Shown in pieces: positions 12,800 to 27,273 of a stretch of DNA of 64,000 nucleotides; position 1 is the first letter of the stretch, and each line of letters begins with the position of its first letter. Origin of the DNA: Fennellomyces sp. T-0311 (taxonomy: Eukaryota > Mucoromycota > Mucoromycetes > Mucorales > Lichtheimiaceae); contig JALLLT010000001.1 in the NCBI GenBank assembly GCA_025266875.1, positions 1,426,001 through 1,490,000 of the forward strand, given 5' to 3'. The notes under the pieces were generated by a model that made no database searches, had not been told where the DNA came from, and was given only the letters and a program-made list of their open reading frames with translations. The position numbers and the translations under genes were made by a program.

Positions 12800-13003
12800 T
12801 CTCTTCTTTCTCCTTAGAGCGGCTTGCCTCCAACCATGTTCGAACAACCGTTCAAGTGGATGTGTCGCACAATGCAAATTCTGCAGCATCTGCGAGGTTT
12901 ACCTTCTTTTCCTTCAAGGGCGGTCTGTTTCCAACCATGTTCGAACAACTGTCCAAGTGGGTGTGTCGCACAATGCAAATTCTGCAGCATCTCCGAGCGT
13001 TAT
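12800..13003 (+). repeat. Tandem repeat, two copies of about 101 bp
   Basis: The block CAACCATGTTCGAACAAC starts at 12831 and again at 12932. Both copies continue through GTGTCGCACAATGCAAATTC and TGCAGCATCT. The copies differ at scattered positions. No stable protein is evident. Confidence 0.75.
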
Positions 13004-13252
13004 ATAATCTGCATCACTTGTTGAATGAACGAAGGTAAATTACATATTCAAAGTGGCCGTGTTTATAACGCATTAATTAACTGTCTTTCTCCCAGTTAAT
13101 ATACTACTATTATCTATTATCGCAACTCGCTTTTGTACGGTGTAACAAAATTCCTTTGCCGTTTGGTTTCTGTTTTGGTAACACCATATTCCATATACAG
13201 CAAGCACGTGCCCATTTGGTCTGCTGTCCACTCTATTGTTTGGTGCAATTTG

Positions 13253-13472
13253 CTACTTCTTTACACGGAACCCACGGTCAACACCCACTATTCTATTATA
13301 CTGGTGCATTCTGCACATCCCAATTTACTTCTCTACACGGAACCCACGGTCAATATCCATTATTCTATTATATTTGTGCATTTTGCACATCTCAATCTAC
13401 GTTTGTACTCAGATCCCCACGGTCAACACCCGATATTCTATTATACATGTGCATTTTGCACATCTTCATCTT
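13253..13472 (+). repeat. Tandem repeat, three copies of 72-73 bp
   Basis: CCCACGGTCAA recurs at 13271, 13343 and 13416, each followed by TATTCTATTATA and then TGTGCATT(C/T)TGCACAT. The third copy is more diverged at its start. The unit is close to a multiple of three, so frames stay open by default, and I do not take those frames as coding. Confidence 0.8.
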
Positions 13473-14647
13473 ACACTCGGATCATTTCGAGAATCCCTTT
13501 TACATCAACAACGTTCCTCCGGCACAACTAGTTATTATCACAGTCGTATATTCAGAACCCAGAGAAAAGAAGCCTATAAATACCCCCGAATTATCAAATG
13601 AAATAAACCAGTTAACTTGACCTCAATTATCTTGATCATACCTTTCAGAAGCCCAAGACAGGAGCTTACATCTGTATTTGGTTAACTCACCCTTTCTATT
13701 TCTCTTATTTCAACCTATTTGTGGACCCTGTTTCACAGAACGCGTTCTGAAAAGTACAATCTCTTTTTGGATTATGTAACACAAATTTCCTTTTACACAT
13801 TCTGAAAAATGGATTTTTCAGAACGCCCTAAACTCTCTACCAGTTGTTAGATGTTAGATGTTGGATAATACCAGTTGTTGGATGTGCAGTATACTAAACC
13901 ATGGGCGTTACAACACCAATATTTTTATAGCAGTAGCATTTCTTGGGACTGGGTTACGGCGGTAAGTAGTCAAGCACGTAGTAGGCGCAGGTCAATACTT
14001 TTCTGAGCAAGTATCTGGAACTTGAATACCAAATTTACTTGACCAGTCCCATTTTCACGTAGCTTTTGTTTATACCAATTGGCTGTCACATTTTTTTCGG
14101 AAAAAAGCTGAATTCTGTGGAAAAAACACAAAGTGATATGCTTGCGTACATTCCCTCACGAGTCGCCTGGTTCGATCGCTGGTATCCTTAGTTATCATTA
14201 TGACGCATGATATCATTTCCATAGTTTGAAATGCTCAAAGCACCACCATCAACTCATTGAATAATATTCTAACCCACACATAGGTATAAATTACTCATTT
14301 TACCTACCGTAGACAATATTGATGTACAACAGCAGCAATATATATCTACAAACCTCTTATTAAGTATGACACTTCGCTGATCACGCTTTGTCATTACGAG
14401 AACGGCCATACAGTTGTCAAAAGTTCAGTTGCTGTCCAGCAACAAACGATAGGAATTATGAGAAGCGAAGGTTCCTAGTGAAAAAGTAGTTGTCCAAATC
14501 CAAATACATAAATAAATGTGCCTAATTTTTTGTTTATATAGAACAATATGACTGTATACAATGTCTGTTTTTAGGAAGCGGTCTTGACCAAAATAATAAT
14601 GTTACATGAATTATAAAAAAAGTTGGAGAGCAGAGTTTTGATGATGA
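13473..14647. other. Intergenic, no gene seen
   Basis: This 1.2 kb of AT-rich DNA lies between the tandem repeats and the 3' end of the kelch gene. Nothing recognisable was seen on either strand. Confidence 0.5.
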
Positions 14648-16878
14648 TCAACCTCCGTCCGGTTTAACGGCTTGGAATACAAGTCGCGGTACAGCGTTCG
14701 GTTTCTCAAAACTTGCCGGTGATGGTGAAAGCGCGGCACGATCCACGGGTGTAGTTGGAACTTGTGATTTTTCACCATCATAATAATAGTAACCAGTGGC
14801 AGTACTTGATGGTGATGATGATGCTGCTGCCACAATCGCTGAGCTATTATTATGGTTTTGAGTTGAATAAACATCGGAAAACGGCGAGGTATTCAAATTC
14901 TCGAGCTGATGTTGTTGTTGTATCGGTGGTAATGGCGAAATTGTAGATGGCATGTAGAAAGCGGATTGGTTGTGGTTGTCCCTGGTAACGACAGTTGCTG
15001 GTGCATAAATTTTGCTTCCGTTATCGCTTTGGTGCTCGTTCTTGTAAACGAATACTTCATCGTCACCTTCGCTATTGCTAGTATTTTGACGCTTTCGACG
15101 CATGACAAACAGTACTGCAACTGCAAGTAGAGACACCTGTTTGATTGAAGAAAGATCAATATCTGGTATATTAAATTGAAAACAGAGCTTACTGCTGCTA
15201 CGGCACCAATGACGGCACCAGCAATTGCACCGCTGGAAGGCGACTCATCGTCCGCATCGGTGTTTGTTGGTTCTGGGCTCTCCGATGGTTTCGTTTCAGG
15301 TGGGCGAGGAACAACGCCAACAAAATTGTCCACCCAGGTCCAGTTACTGACGTTAAGTACGTGGAAGTCGTTACGCGTTGCTCCAGTGCTGTCAATTCCA
15401 AAGATAACGAAGAGGTTATCTGCACCAGCCATGATCACTGTGAAAGAGCATTAATATATACCGTGCTCAACCGTATAATTAGTCAAGAAGCTTACTTGAA
15501 TGACCATAGCGAGGTCCAGCACCACCGCTAGCATCATTGAATCCCACCTGTTGCCATTGCAATGTACTTGTTTCCAATACGTAGCAAAAATCGGATAAAG
15601 GTCTCTCACCAGCTTATCCAGAAAAAAATAGTAAGAACACTGTATTTTGTGTCGCGTTAAAATATTGATACTTACTTGCTTCAGCTCCACCGTACACAAC
15701 AATCCTTGTGGTGTTTGGTACTATCCATACTGAAGTCAATTTCACGGCTATCATCCAATTGCCATGTCAAATATACTAACTTAATGCTGCTGCATGAAGC
15801 CGTCTAGCTGTTGGTGTAGGGCCCGCCGATTGTCTTTGAGTCCACTGACCAGCAGTTGTATCGTATACGACAATATCGGACATTGCAATCCCCGCCACTT
15901 GGTATGTTACTGCTCCTGTGGCATCGAGCACCTGCGTTGCGGTAAGACCGCCGATATAATAGATTGTCCGTCCGTCGGACCCTAAGGTTCCAGTATGTTC
16001 AATTCGAGTTGGGATTGCAGCTGGCAACATGGACGCTGTCCAATTTAGTGACTGTGGCAAAAAACCTATAAGAAAACAACATCAAAGGGGTATGGTGCAC
16101 GCTTTACCTTGAAGTTTAAAATTTTCATATCCCTTGAGTAATCTTCTCCCAACGTATAGCCTGTAAACTGATCACTATGAAACGACCATTATCAGTTGCT
16201 GCTTGTGGTGAGCGGAAATGCCCAAAGAATTTACCTGTTGCCGCCCCATATGTGTACCATGGTATCGTTGCTGACCACCATTGTTGACTGACGCCTTTTA
16301 TTAAAAAAGGTTAATGTGCGCTCTGTCGCCGTCCAAATAAGGTGACATGATAAATAACATGTAGAAAATAACATACGTTTGCAATGCGCCTGCGCTGTCG
16401 ATATGCTTCCAGGTTTCAGTCTTTATATCAAAGGCGATTGTTTGATGCGTGAGAGCCGTTTGATTGTTGTATCCCATACCGCCATTCATAACAAAGCTAT
16501 TGTTTTGGGGAAGCGCGGCCATAACGAACAAAAAATTGGGTTCCGCTTTCACTATTCCTTTTGCCTCCACAGGTGTCCAGCTCGCACCAGCGTTACTGAC
16601 AGCAAAGTCGTTGGACAGATCCAGCGTGTAAAAGTCATCTGAAGTTAATGGCCATGTTTGCCCGGTTACGATGTTGCCACCGCCGTAACAGTATATCTTC
16701 GGCTTAAAATAGACGCAGCCTGGTCGCCGTGTGTATTAAGAACAAGGAAGTAGGGATTTTAATGAAATTTTTTGTATGTACCTCCACCGTATCGTGCGGA
16801 GGGTGTCACCGCTCGGACTATCCGTGGTGCAACGGCTACCGCGACAAGGTGCGAAAGCCAGAAAATCGGTGCTTTCAT
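14648..16878 (-). CDS. Kelch-repeat (galactose-oxidase-like) single-pass membrane protein
   Basis: It starts at ATG 16878 with a hydrophobic signal-like N-terminus (MKAPIFWLSHLVAVAVA), then TPSARYGGGCVYF across the first intron, typical of a kelch blade. Several further blades follow (IYCYGGGNIVTG, FVMNGGMGYNNQT, GRTIYYIGGLTATQV), split by many short introns. Near the C-terminus a Pro/Glu/Asp linker precedes a small-residue transmembrane helix spanning an intron (GAIAGAVIGAVAA then VSLLAVAVLFVM), followed by the basic stop-transfer RRKRQ. A cytoplasmic tail rich in Ser, Gln, Asn and Pro ends at 14648. The beta-propeller should be extracellular or lumenal. Such proteins are common in Mucorales, and their function is mostly unknown. 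The galactose-oxidase label is structural only; no copper-site residues were identified. Confidence 0.8.
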
Positions 16879-17550
16879 TCAAGGGTGGAGTTCAATTGAG
16901 GAAAAAAAAACAAAGAAGTATTGGAAAGAGAGACAGATCCAAGTTGGTCTCACCGTGCCTACCAATAGGCCTAGTCAAAGTAGATTGCACTGTACACCGG
17001 TAAGGTGTCACAGAATATATAAGGTTGCCCAATAGCGGCCGCCAATTACATTTACACCCCGTTTGACCAGTACAGGGCCTGAAAGGGAACTGCTGGTGCT
17101 ACCCATATTTTGAGCATTTTCTGAAAGGAATTGCAATCTACTTTAATATTACTTTCATATGGCTGCGCTACCATCGCAATACTAATCGGGACAGAATTCA
17201 CATCGAATGCTCAGAAAGTGTATGCTCTTTTTTTCGGTTCGTTGGCAAGCTTATCTCAAAGAAGCCATGCGAGCTCCCATGGTCGGGCCCATATACTGCA
17301 GCGAAGAATAGGGCGTGGCCTGTGGGCAGGTTTGGTATCTTGTATTGTGGATATCTCAAGGACGAAAAATAAAACCAATTAGGCTCGTCGGACATATTCT
17401 AACTTGATCTCTTCCGCCACCGCAGTCCCTTGGACATTCGGATCGTGCCCGCATGAACTTGTGGCTGATGTTGCTATGATTTCAGTCACGAAATTTAAGC
17501 ATTGGCTTCCTAATTTTATTGCGAAACGCCGCAAGATAACCGAACTCAAA
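16879..17550. other. Divergent promoter region, kelch gene / NOC2
   Basis: The spacer separates the divergent kelch gene and NOC2. A frame upstream of the NOC2 ATG is open and in phase from 17404, but its sequence does not resemble the family N-terminus, so it is taken as 5' untranslated sequence. Confidence 0.5.
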
Positions 17551-19948
17551 ATGGCCAAAGCAAAGAAAGCTACCGTTAAATTCCAAAAGAACAAGCTCAA
17601 AGGAACTCTTGAGCGACGAAAAAAGTACACAAAGTTCAGGCAACAAGTTAATCGTCGCAAAGAACGAAGAAATCGCAACCAAGAAAACGGAAAAGGTACG
17701 TATTTTATGCGATCTATCTTTTATTTGTATAAAACGATCTCACCATTGCCATAGCAGCAAATCCCAAAGAAGAAGCTACAGAAGCTCAACCAGAAACAAG
17801 GTTTGTATGGGATTACGATTCTGCGTGGAGCAACCAAAAACAGGTTACTGATCAGCTGTACCAACAGCAATGCTGAACAAGCCAATGTCGAAGATTACTT
17901 TTGCAACTTCTCGATCGGTAGCGAGGAGTCCCTGGATCTCAGTGATGATGAAGAGGAAGATGTAAATGGCCTTGATCTACTCGAAGCTGTTGAAGATGAA
18001 GAGATGGAAGAAAAGGATGATAGTGAAAAAGAAGAAGAAGAAGAAGAAGAAGAAGAAGAAGACGACGACGACGACGACGACGAAGATGAGGTGTTTGTAA
18101 GCGATGATGAGGAGGAAGAAAGTGGCGATGAAGATGACGATGAGATGGAAGACGATGATTCTCAAGCGGTTACCATGGAAATGTTGTCAAACTGGTCCAC
18201 GTTAGCAAAATCAAAATCGGTCGATAGTTTCAAGCACCTATTGATGGCTTTCCGATCCATTGCCCGGTCAGATGAAGAATCAACTTTCACTTATCGCGTC
18301 AGCAATCATAAAGGTACCGTTGATATAAAGGAAGATAAGAAAAAAAAAGGCAACGTGAATATTCACGCGTTCTTTCATAGTATACAAGAAACTTGTTCGT
18401 GTCACGTTAAAGTCAGCCTATCCAATTTTCAGTCAGCATTTGTTTTTTACCAAAAAGGCAAAGCATCCGGCAAAAACCAAGAACTGGCGTCGATTGGAAA
18501 AAGTTGTGCGTCTTTTCCTTAATAACTGCGTCCGCTTTTTACGCGATCTGGATCAGGATGACATGCTCCAGTATATTCTCACCCATCTGGAACCATGTAC
18601 CCTTTACTTTGGCTGCTTTCCAAAAGCTGCACGAGAATATTTGCGAGTAAGAGTGAAAATGTATAGCCCTATTTGGAAACTTACAAAATTTATCTAGGTC
18701 TTGTTGGATCGGTGGTCGGACAATGGATTATCGTCAGAGTCGCGGGCTCGATGCTACCAATCAATCAAGCAATTTGCAACAACAGCCATTGACACTGAGA
18801 AAAACAGCTATCTTTCTCACTGTTTGAAAGGCGTGTATCTTGTTTTCGCCAAGCATGCAACAAAAGTGACTGAATCTACGCTCCCGATGATCCAACAGAT
18901 GTTGGAAGAAGGACCTGACTTATATACCCTTGATCAGAAAGTTAGCGCACAGCACGCCCAAGTTTACATCCATCAGCTAAGCAGCCATCTCAAGTCAGCA
19001 AAGAAGCAGCATACTGCAGAAAGTTTCAAATCCGTATACACTTGGCAATTTGTCAGCTGCCTTGATTTCTGGGCAAATGTTATCGGAAACACGTGCAATC
19101 CAGATATTGGCACCACATCTCCTATGCTTTCTCAGTTACAGCCATTAGTTGATGTGTCTTTGCAAACCTTAAAGTAAGTTCTTTTTTTGCTAATGGACAA
19201 AACTATGGGCATAGCTAAATGATATATTTTAGAATGAACCCTGTTGGACAATTCCTTCCTCTTCGAGTACATATCATCCGATCTTTGATTGGACTGATTG
19301 ACGGTACAGGATACTTTGTACCTCTGAGTCCGTTTATATTTGAGATCTTTAGTGGTGATGTCAAATCCAAAATGGAACCAACTGATTTGCCAGCCTTTGA
19401 ATGGGATCTGTACTTGCGAACTCCAAAGGAGTACACACAAACAAAGATCTATCAGGTTAGTGAGATGAATACAATTGCGTTTGATCTATTTGCTTACTTA
19501 CAACCTCACAGGATGCCAAATATCAAGTATTTTACGACAGCATAATTGACTTTTACGCATGCTTTGGCTTGTCAATTGCGTTCCCAGAGCTTGCCATCCC
19601 TGTTCTTAGCAAGGTACGTGCTATGTGCGCCGTCTATACATACAAATTCTAACGCCGTGCCTAGTTAAAGGAAGATCAAAAAGATTTGAAGGGTACTCGT
19701 TTTTCAAAGTCGTTGCGCACGCTCATTGATAAGGTATGGATTATTTTGGTGTTGATAGATCGTAACTGACAAATAATTGGACATAGTTCGAGACACACAA
19801 GAACTACATTGAGCAAAAGCGGGCACCATTGGAATACAGCCCCAACAAATTAGACGAAGCTTACGCCTTTTTGCGTAACACCGCATTCGAGACCACGCCT
19901 TTTGGTAGTTTCTTAGCCAGCAGAGCAAAGGCTAGCACTGTAGCATAA
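17551..19948 (+). CDS. NOC2: Nucleolar complex protein 2 (Noc2), 60S ribosome export factor
   Basis: Noc2 acts with Noc1 and Noc3 in pre-60S maturation and transport from nucleolus to nucleoplasm. Nine exons (17551-17695, 17758-17800, 17868-18313, 18381-18646, 18698-19173, 19233-19455, 19512-19613, 19665-19733, 19787-19948) give 643 residues, close to the usual 650-750. The N-terminus MAKAKKATVKFQKNKLK matches the basic family start and fixes ATG 17551. Next comes an acidic tract with long Glu and Asp runs (about 17940-18165), then the conserved helical region: FKHLLMAFRS, VYKKLVRVTLKSAYP, NCVRFLRDLDQ, QFLPLRVHIIRSL, SFVPLSPF-type sequence, LPAFEWDLYLRTPKEY and IIDFYACFGLSIAFPE. The intron after 17800 has two usable acceptors (17843 or 17867), both in frame; 17867 gives the more usual 67 nt. 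Confidence 0.93.
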
Positions 19949-20040
19949 TTTCGCATTTTCGTTTCTTCCGCCAAAAAAAATTAATCTGCAATGTAAAGAC
20001 AATAATGCATGGTCATAGAACTGTAACTTTATATAAACAA

Positions 20041-23000
20041 TTATTCCATTATTAGTTGAGCAAGTTCTTCGACTAATGTTTCGATTGCATCAGTATCGTT
20101 TGTCACAGTACTTTCGTTGCCGCTATCCATCCGCAGTAGTCTACGAGCTATCGCCTCAATGGCATCAAACACAAGGTCTTCCTCTTCAGAGTATATGGGT
20201 TTCAGTGTCCCTCCAGAATAGATGGTGCTTGAAATTTCGAGCGCTTACAAAATCGATTAAATACAAATTTAGGACATGTTCTACATAACCTTTACCTCTT
20301 TTAACTACAGGTGTAGGGACCCCGGCAATACTTGCACACCACGCCCCATACGAATTCCGCGCTTGAGATCCAGGAACCACTTTGTATAGGAAAACAACTT
20401 CCTCCATAGTTTCGGTATTTTCTCCTGTAACCTGCGTATTGAGAATCTCCATGCTTAGAAAGCTGATTCGGTTGTCTTCAGGTGTGATAATGTCCCGAGA
20501 GAGCAGCTCTAAGGTCATAAATATTCAATGTATACAGATTCGCAAAACTACTTGTGAAAACGTACCGTGAAAGTGTGTAATCGCTATGATTTTAGGGCAC
20601 AAATCTTCTTTATGTAAAAAGTAGCCGAGTGTAGCACAAAGTAGGCTTGCACCGTCCGTACTTTCAGTACCCTAGTAATGCTAGTGAGTGAAAAGAACCA
20701 AGGATATTCGCAGAGACATACACTGCCAAATTCGTCTATGAGGACGAGACTCCTATCTGTCGCATAATGCACGGCTTGAGCAAGCTGTTGTATATCGAGC
20801 GCAAATGCGCTTTGAAGCTGTGCCGAAGCATTGAGATATATAATCATCGAACTTTATAGTAAATTACCATGGATACCGTTTCTACTGTTTGCATGCATGA
20901 AAATATTTTGTCGGTGATCCCAATGACTGCATGGCTTGCGGGAACAAAGCTAAAACCTTCACATCAGCCACTCGAACTTATAAGTCGCTTTGATGTACCT
21001 TCCAATATGTGCCATGTATGTGATCAGCCCAACCTATACTGGTGTTAGAGAAACCCAATACGTAGCATGGCTTGAAAAATTGCCTGTCTGAGATAGACAC
21101 TTTTTCCTGAAAAGTTTGCACCAGTCAAGAGCGCGACGCTGTTGTTTGTGTTTGCGTCGCTTGTGGAGGAAGAAGATGTATTTCTCGATAGAGTTCCTGC
21201 CTTCCCGCCGATCAAGTGTGTGTCATTCGGGATAAACACGTCAACACAAAGTTCCTGTAGCGGATGTCTATACACTATCAATGAGCAAAGTTGGTGTCGC
21301 GATTCAAGTAAGCCCTACCTTCCTTGGATAATCACCAAACAGTTATCCAATGTCATCTCTGGTCGGACGTATTGGTGAAGTCGTGCTGCATCTGCCAGCG
21401 ATAGCAAGCTAATTATATAAAGTCAAATTCATCCATCCCATCTTTGGAGCATACGTACGCGTCCAACTCGGCACAGACATCTGCCATTGTTAGTAGGTCA
21501 GCGTAGTAACCAGAAAGCCTTTCTGAAAGGATCTGCGTCAACTCAATTTCTTTATCTAGTACACATTAGAACGGATATTGCACTAATCTCACGAGATAAG
21601 CATACGAACCTATGATTTTAGCATGGATGTCGCCGATTTCTTCGTCAAGGTCTATTTTTATACGTGTGAATGAAAGTATCAGATAGTACACATTCCGCCT
21701 TCGTACCCTTTGTCTTGTCATCCTTAAAGTATAGATTCTCGGCCGTCTTGAACTATCTCAAAGATGAGCGCATTGCTACCTCTGTGATAGGCACCTTTTA
21801 CTTGTAGTTCAAGTCTATGGATTTCTTGAACTGCATAATGGAGTTGAATTGGTAGAGTTATGAGGTACCCAAGCTGAGGAAAGTAAACAACGTTGCACAA
21901 GGCACCAACGTTTGCTGGCATATCACGGCTGACTTCTCGTGACACAGTTAGCTAATGAAGCTAATGAACATCACATAATATGACTTTTTTGCTTTTGTAA
22001 GTACTTACCAGAGTGCCATCAAGTCCTGTATATGTTTCTCTCAAGCAATCCAATTCCTGTGATGTGAAGTACATAAGTTACAGTGTGGGATTGATAACGT
22101 ACGAAAATGTTGGGTACACACGGGATCAAAGTTGTCTTTTACTACCAATCTTCCTTCTGTTTTACTCTGCTGAAAGTCGAGCTATCAAATACGCTCGTGA
22201 GCTATATTCACCATCATATGTATTAGTGTACAAACATACCGCATCATTGATTGCAGATCCAACTGCGCGCAATATGTCAGGGTTGATCGTATGCGATATC
22301 TAATGATCACGATCAAGATGTGCTACCCATGATAAATGTCGCAAATGGGTGCTGGTACCTTGCTCGCAACCTGAATTCCGACAAGCTCTCTTCTTGGTGA
22401 AAAGGAGGCATGGATACGTATAGCGTAGAAAGCAAACTAATGAAAGATGTATATAGTGTGAGTTTTGTAGGTATAAGCACTGCACTATACAGCCAAACCT
22501 GAAGAAGATTATGCCAGTCCGTAGGTGATGCTCGATGCTCACGAATCAAAGCAACAATCCTTGGAATGTTCTTGATATACTTTAGCTGTCCACGAAGCTC
22601 TTTTGCAAACTGGACGGTATCTGGCGCTGAGAAATAGCCGACTGCTCTCTGACGGGATTGAATAACATCCATGTCCAACGTGGGACGTAGGATCCACGAC
22701 TTTAGAAGATTGTGTCCAATCGGTGTAGCTGTGTGGTCCAAAAGGCCAAATAGCGATAGACTTTCTTTTCCTCGCCTTTGGTGCACGTTGGGATGCAGGT
22801 CCGTCTCAAAGATGCTGAGGGCTCTAGGCGTTGCTTGAGAGCGTTACCAAATTTGCAGCTCAAAGCAAAGTAACCTACCTTTGTGTTTCTACTGGCACGT
22901 GCATGCATTGCTCACTATAAGGATCGACACGCATTAGGCAAATGCATGCCTACGAAAGCAAGTGCGTATACCTCGAGAAGTTCCTGAGCACCAACGGAGT

Positions 23001-24013
23001 AAATGAGGTGTCAGCGTCTGCTCGGAGCCCAACAGGCCGATGGATGCTATCTTGTAGTTGATCGAGGTAGTCGAGTAAAGCACCGGCGCAGCCAACCTAT
23101 TCACCTTTGATATTAAAGGGCAAGATGGAGCAGAACAAAAGTCGTATTACCGATACTTCGCTGTCAAGATTAACATAGCATGACATCTCGAGATAAGCCT
23201 GTCTTCGTTGTCCATCGTGTGGATCTTCGCAATAAACATCGCTCGCCAAGTATGTTTCTCGGGAATGCGTGGATTGCGCTGCGTCGTGTGTCCGTCCATT
23301 CTCCCGTTGCCGAATATACCAGGATAAGAGGGTGTATCGTCCATGCTGGTACTGAAATGCCTTTACTGGGAGCATATCAACCTGCACACCACCGTGGCCA
23401 TCTGCACGATCTGTCAGACGCGAGCATGGTAACACAAAGCGAACATTTACCATTGATTGCAGCAATTAGCTCGTCGCTTTCGTACGAAACTAGGATGGTT
23501 TGCGGTGAAACTTGCTCGATCACTGTTTTCCGCAAAAGGTCAGCGATGCACAGCAGTCGACCAAAATTCAGCACAACTCACAAGCCCTAACCATATCCAG
23601 TGGCAGCGACTCGACCACATCATCCATCATATAAAGTTCGTGGAACTCGTGAGAATAGTAAGCGCATCCAGCTCGATGTCGCACCCAATGGAGCGCCATG
23701 ACGGTTGAGGTTCTCTCAAGCAGTCTAGACTGGATTCACGCAATATTGGGTTAATAACCGTGCCAGAACCTTTAAACTTTGTTCGAGGAACCTCGTGGTC
23801 ATATGTGCTCGTCTCGATTGTGATGGCGCTCGCTGATCCACTCGAAAGAGGAAAAGGGGCTGTGGTTCCTGCACTTCGGTGCCGTTTATTCGGGCGTTCT
23901 GACTGAGGTGGTACAAGTGGCTGCATGTGCATATGCAGTAAAGAGCACTCGCTCTGGGAATCATCGGCAGGGACTGAGCCTTTGGGATGCTTTCTGTGCG
24001 CTGAGGAGCCCAT
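20041..24013 (-). CDS. MSH5: MutS homologue MSH5, meiotic crossover factor
   Basis: MSH5 forms the MutS-gamma clamp with MSH4, which stabilises recombination intermediates in meiosis. Reading right to left, an exon with CAYYSHEFHELYMMDD and IEQVSPQTILVSYESD corresponds to the family N-terminal domain. Then come YVNLDSEVSVGCAGALLDYL, the core ESLSLFGLLDHTATPIGHNL with IKNIPRIVALI and SPTDWHNLL (typical of MSH5 rather than other MutS proteins), Walker A TGANFSGKS followed by VYLRQ, LVLIDEFG (Walker B), and YGAWCASIAGVP near the C-terminus. The last exon is acidic and ends at TAA 20041. The gene is cut by many short introns; not all joins were resolved. ATG 24013 is the first ATG of a long Ser/Pro-rich N-terminal frame, but its join to the CAYYS exon is uncertain, so the true start could differ. 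Confidence 0.87.
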
Positions 24014-24180
24014 GATCAGACGCACTGATGGTTAGTGCCGTTTGTTAAAAAAAGAAAGGGAAGGAAAAGGGTTGCGCGTCGGATATCCGGAAGCTGAATT
24101 ACGTTTTAGGAACACAGCATTAGCCGCTTCACTCTCTGTACGCTTCTCTTTCCCCCTTCCACACACATACACACACAACA
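24014..24180. promoter_or_regulatory. Short bidirectional promoter, MSH5 / SEC18
   Basis: Only 167 bp separate the inferred start codons of MSH5 (-) and SEC18 (+). The SEC18 side carries a CT-rich run, then a CA repeat (ACACACATACACACACAACA) directly before the ATG, typical of a fungal 5' untranslated region. There is no clear TATA box. Confidence 0.5.
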
Positions 24181-27088
<2,908 letters not shown>

Positions 27089-27117
27089 GCGCTTGTACAT
27101 TATGTCACTTTGTATTC

Positions 27118-27139
27118 CAATATATATATATATATATCT
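27118..27139. repeat. TA microsatellite
   Basis: A run of about nine TA dinucleotides lies between the converging SEC18 and F-box genes, inside their presumed 3' untranslated regions. Confidence 0.8.
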
Positions 27140-27273
27140 TTTCTCCACCTAATTATATCCACTATACATCCTTTGCCCAGCTTTAAGCCGGAGTCGCTCA
27201 ATCATGCCCAGCATTTGGTTCTACGTAAGTGCACATACGCTTTAGTACAACGAGCGTTGAAGATCTACTTGAA

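Noticed and set aside
14161..14195. A GGTTCGATC box resembling a tRNA B box
   Set aside because: No matching A box, acceptor stem or anticodon arm could be folded around it. A similar hit near 9466 failed for the same reason.
17801..17843. A 43-nt intron in NOC2
   Set aside because: The alternative acceptor at 17867 gives a 67-nt intron with a branch-like ACTGAT and the same frame, matching the size of its neighbours.
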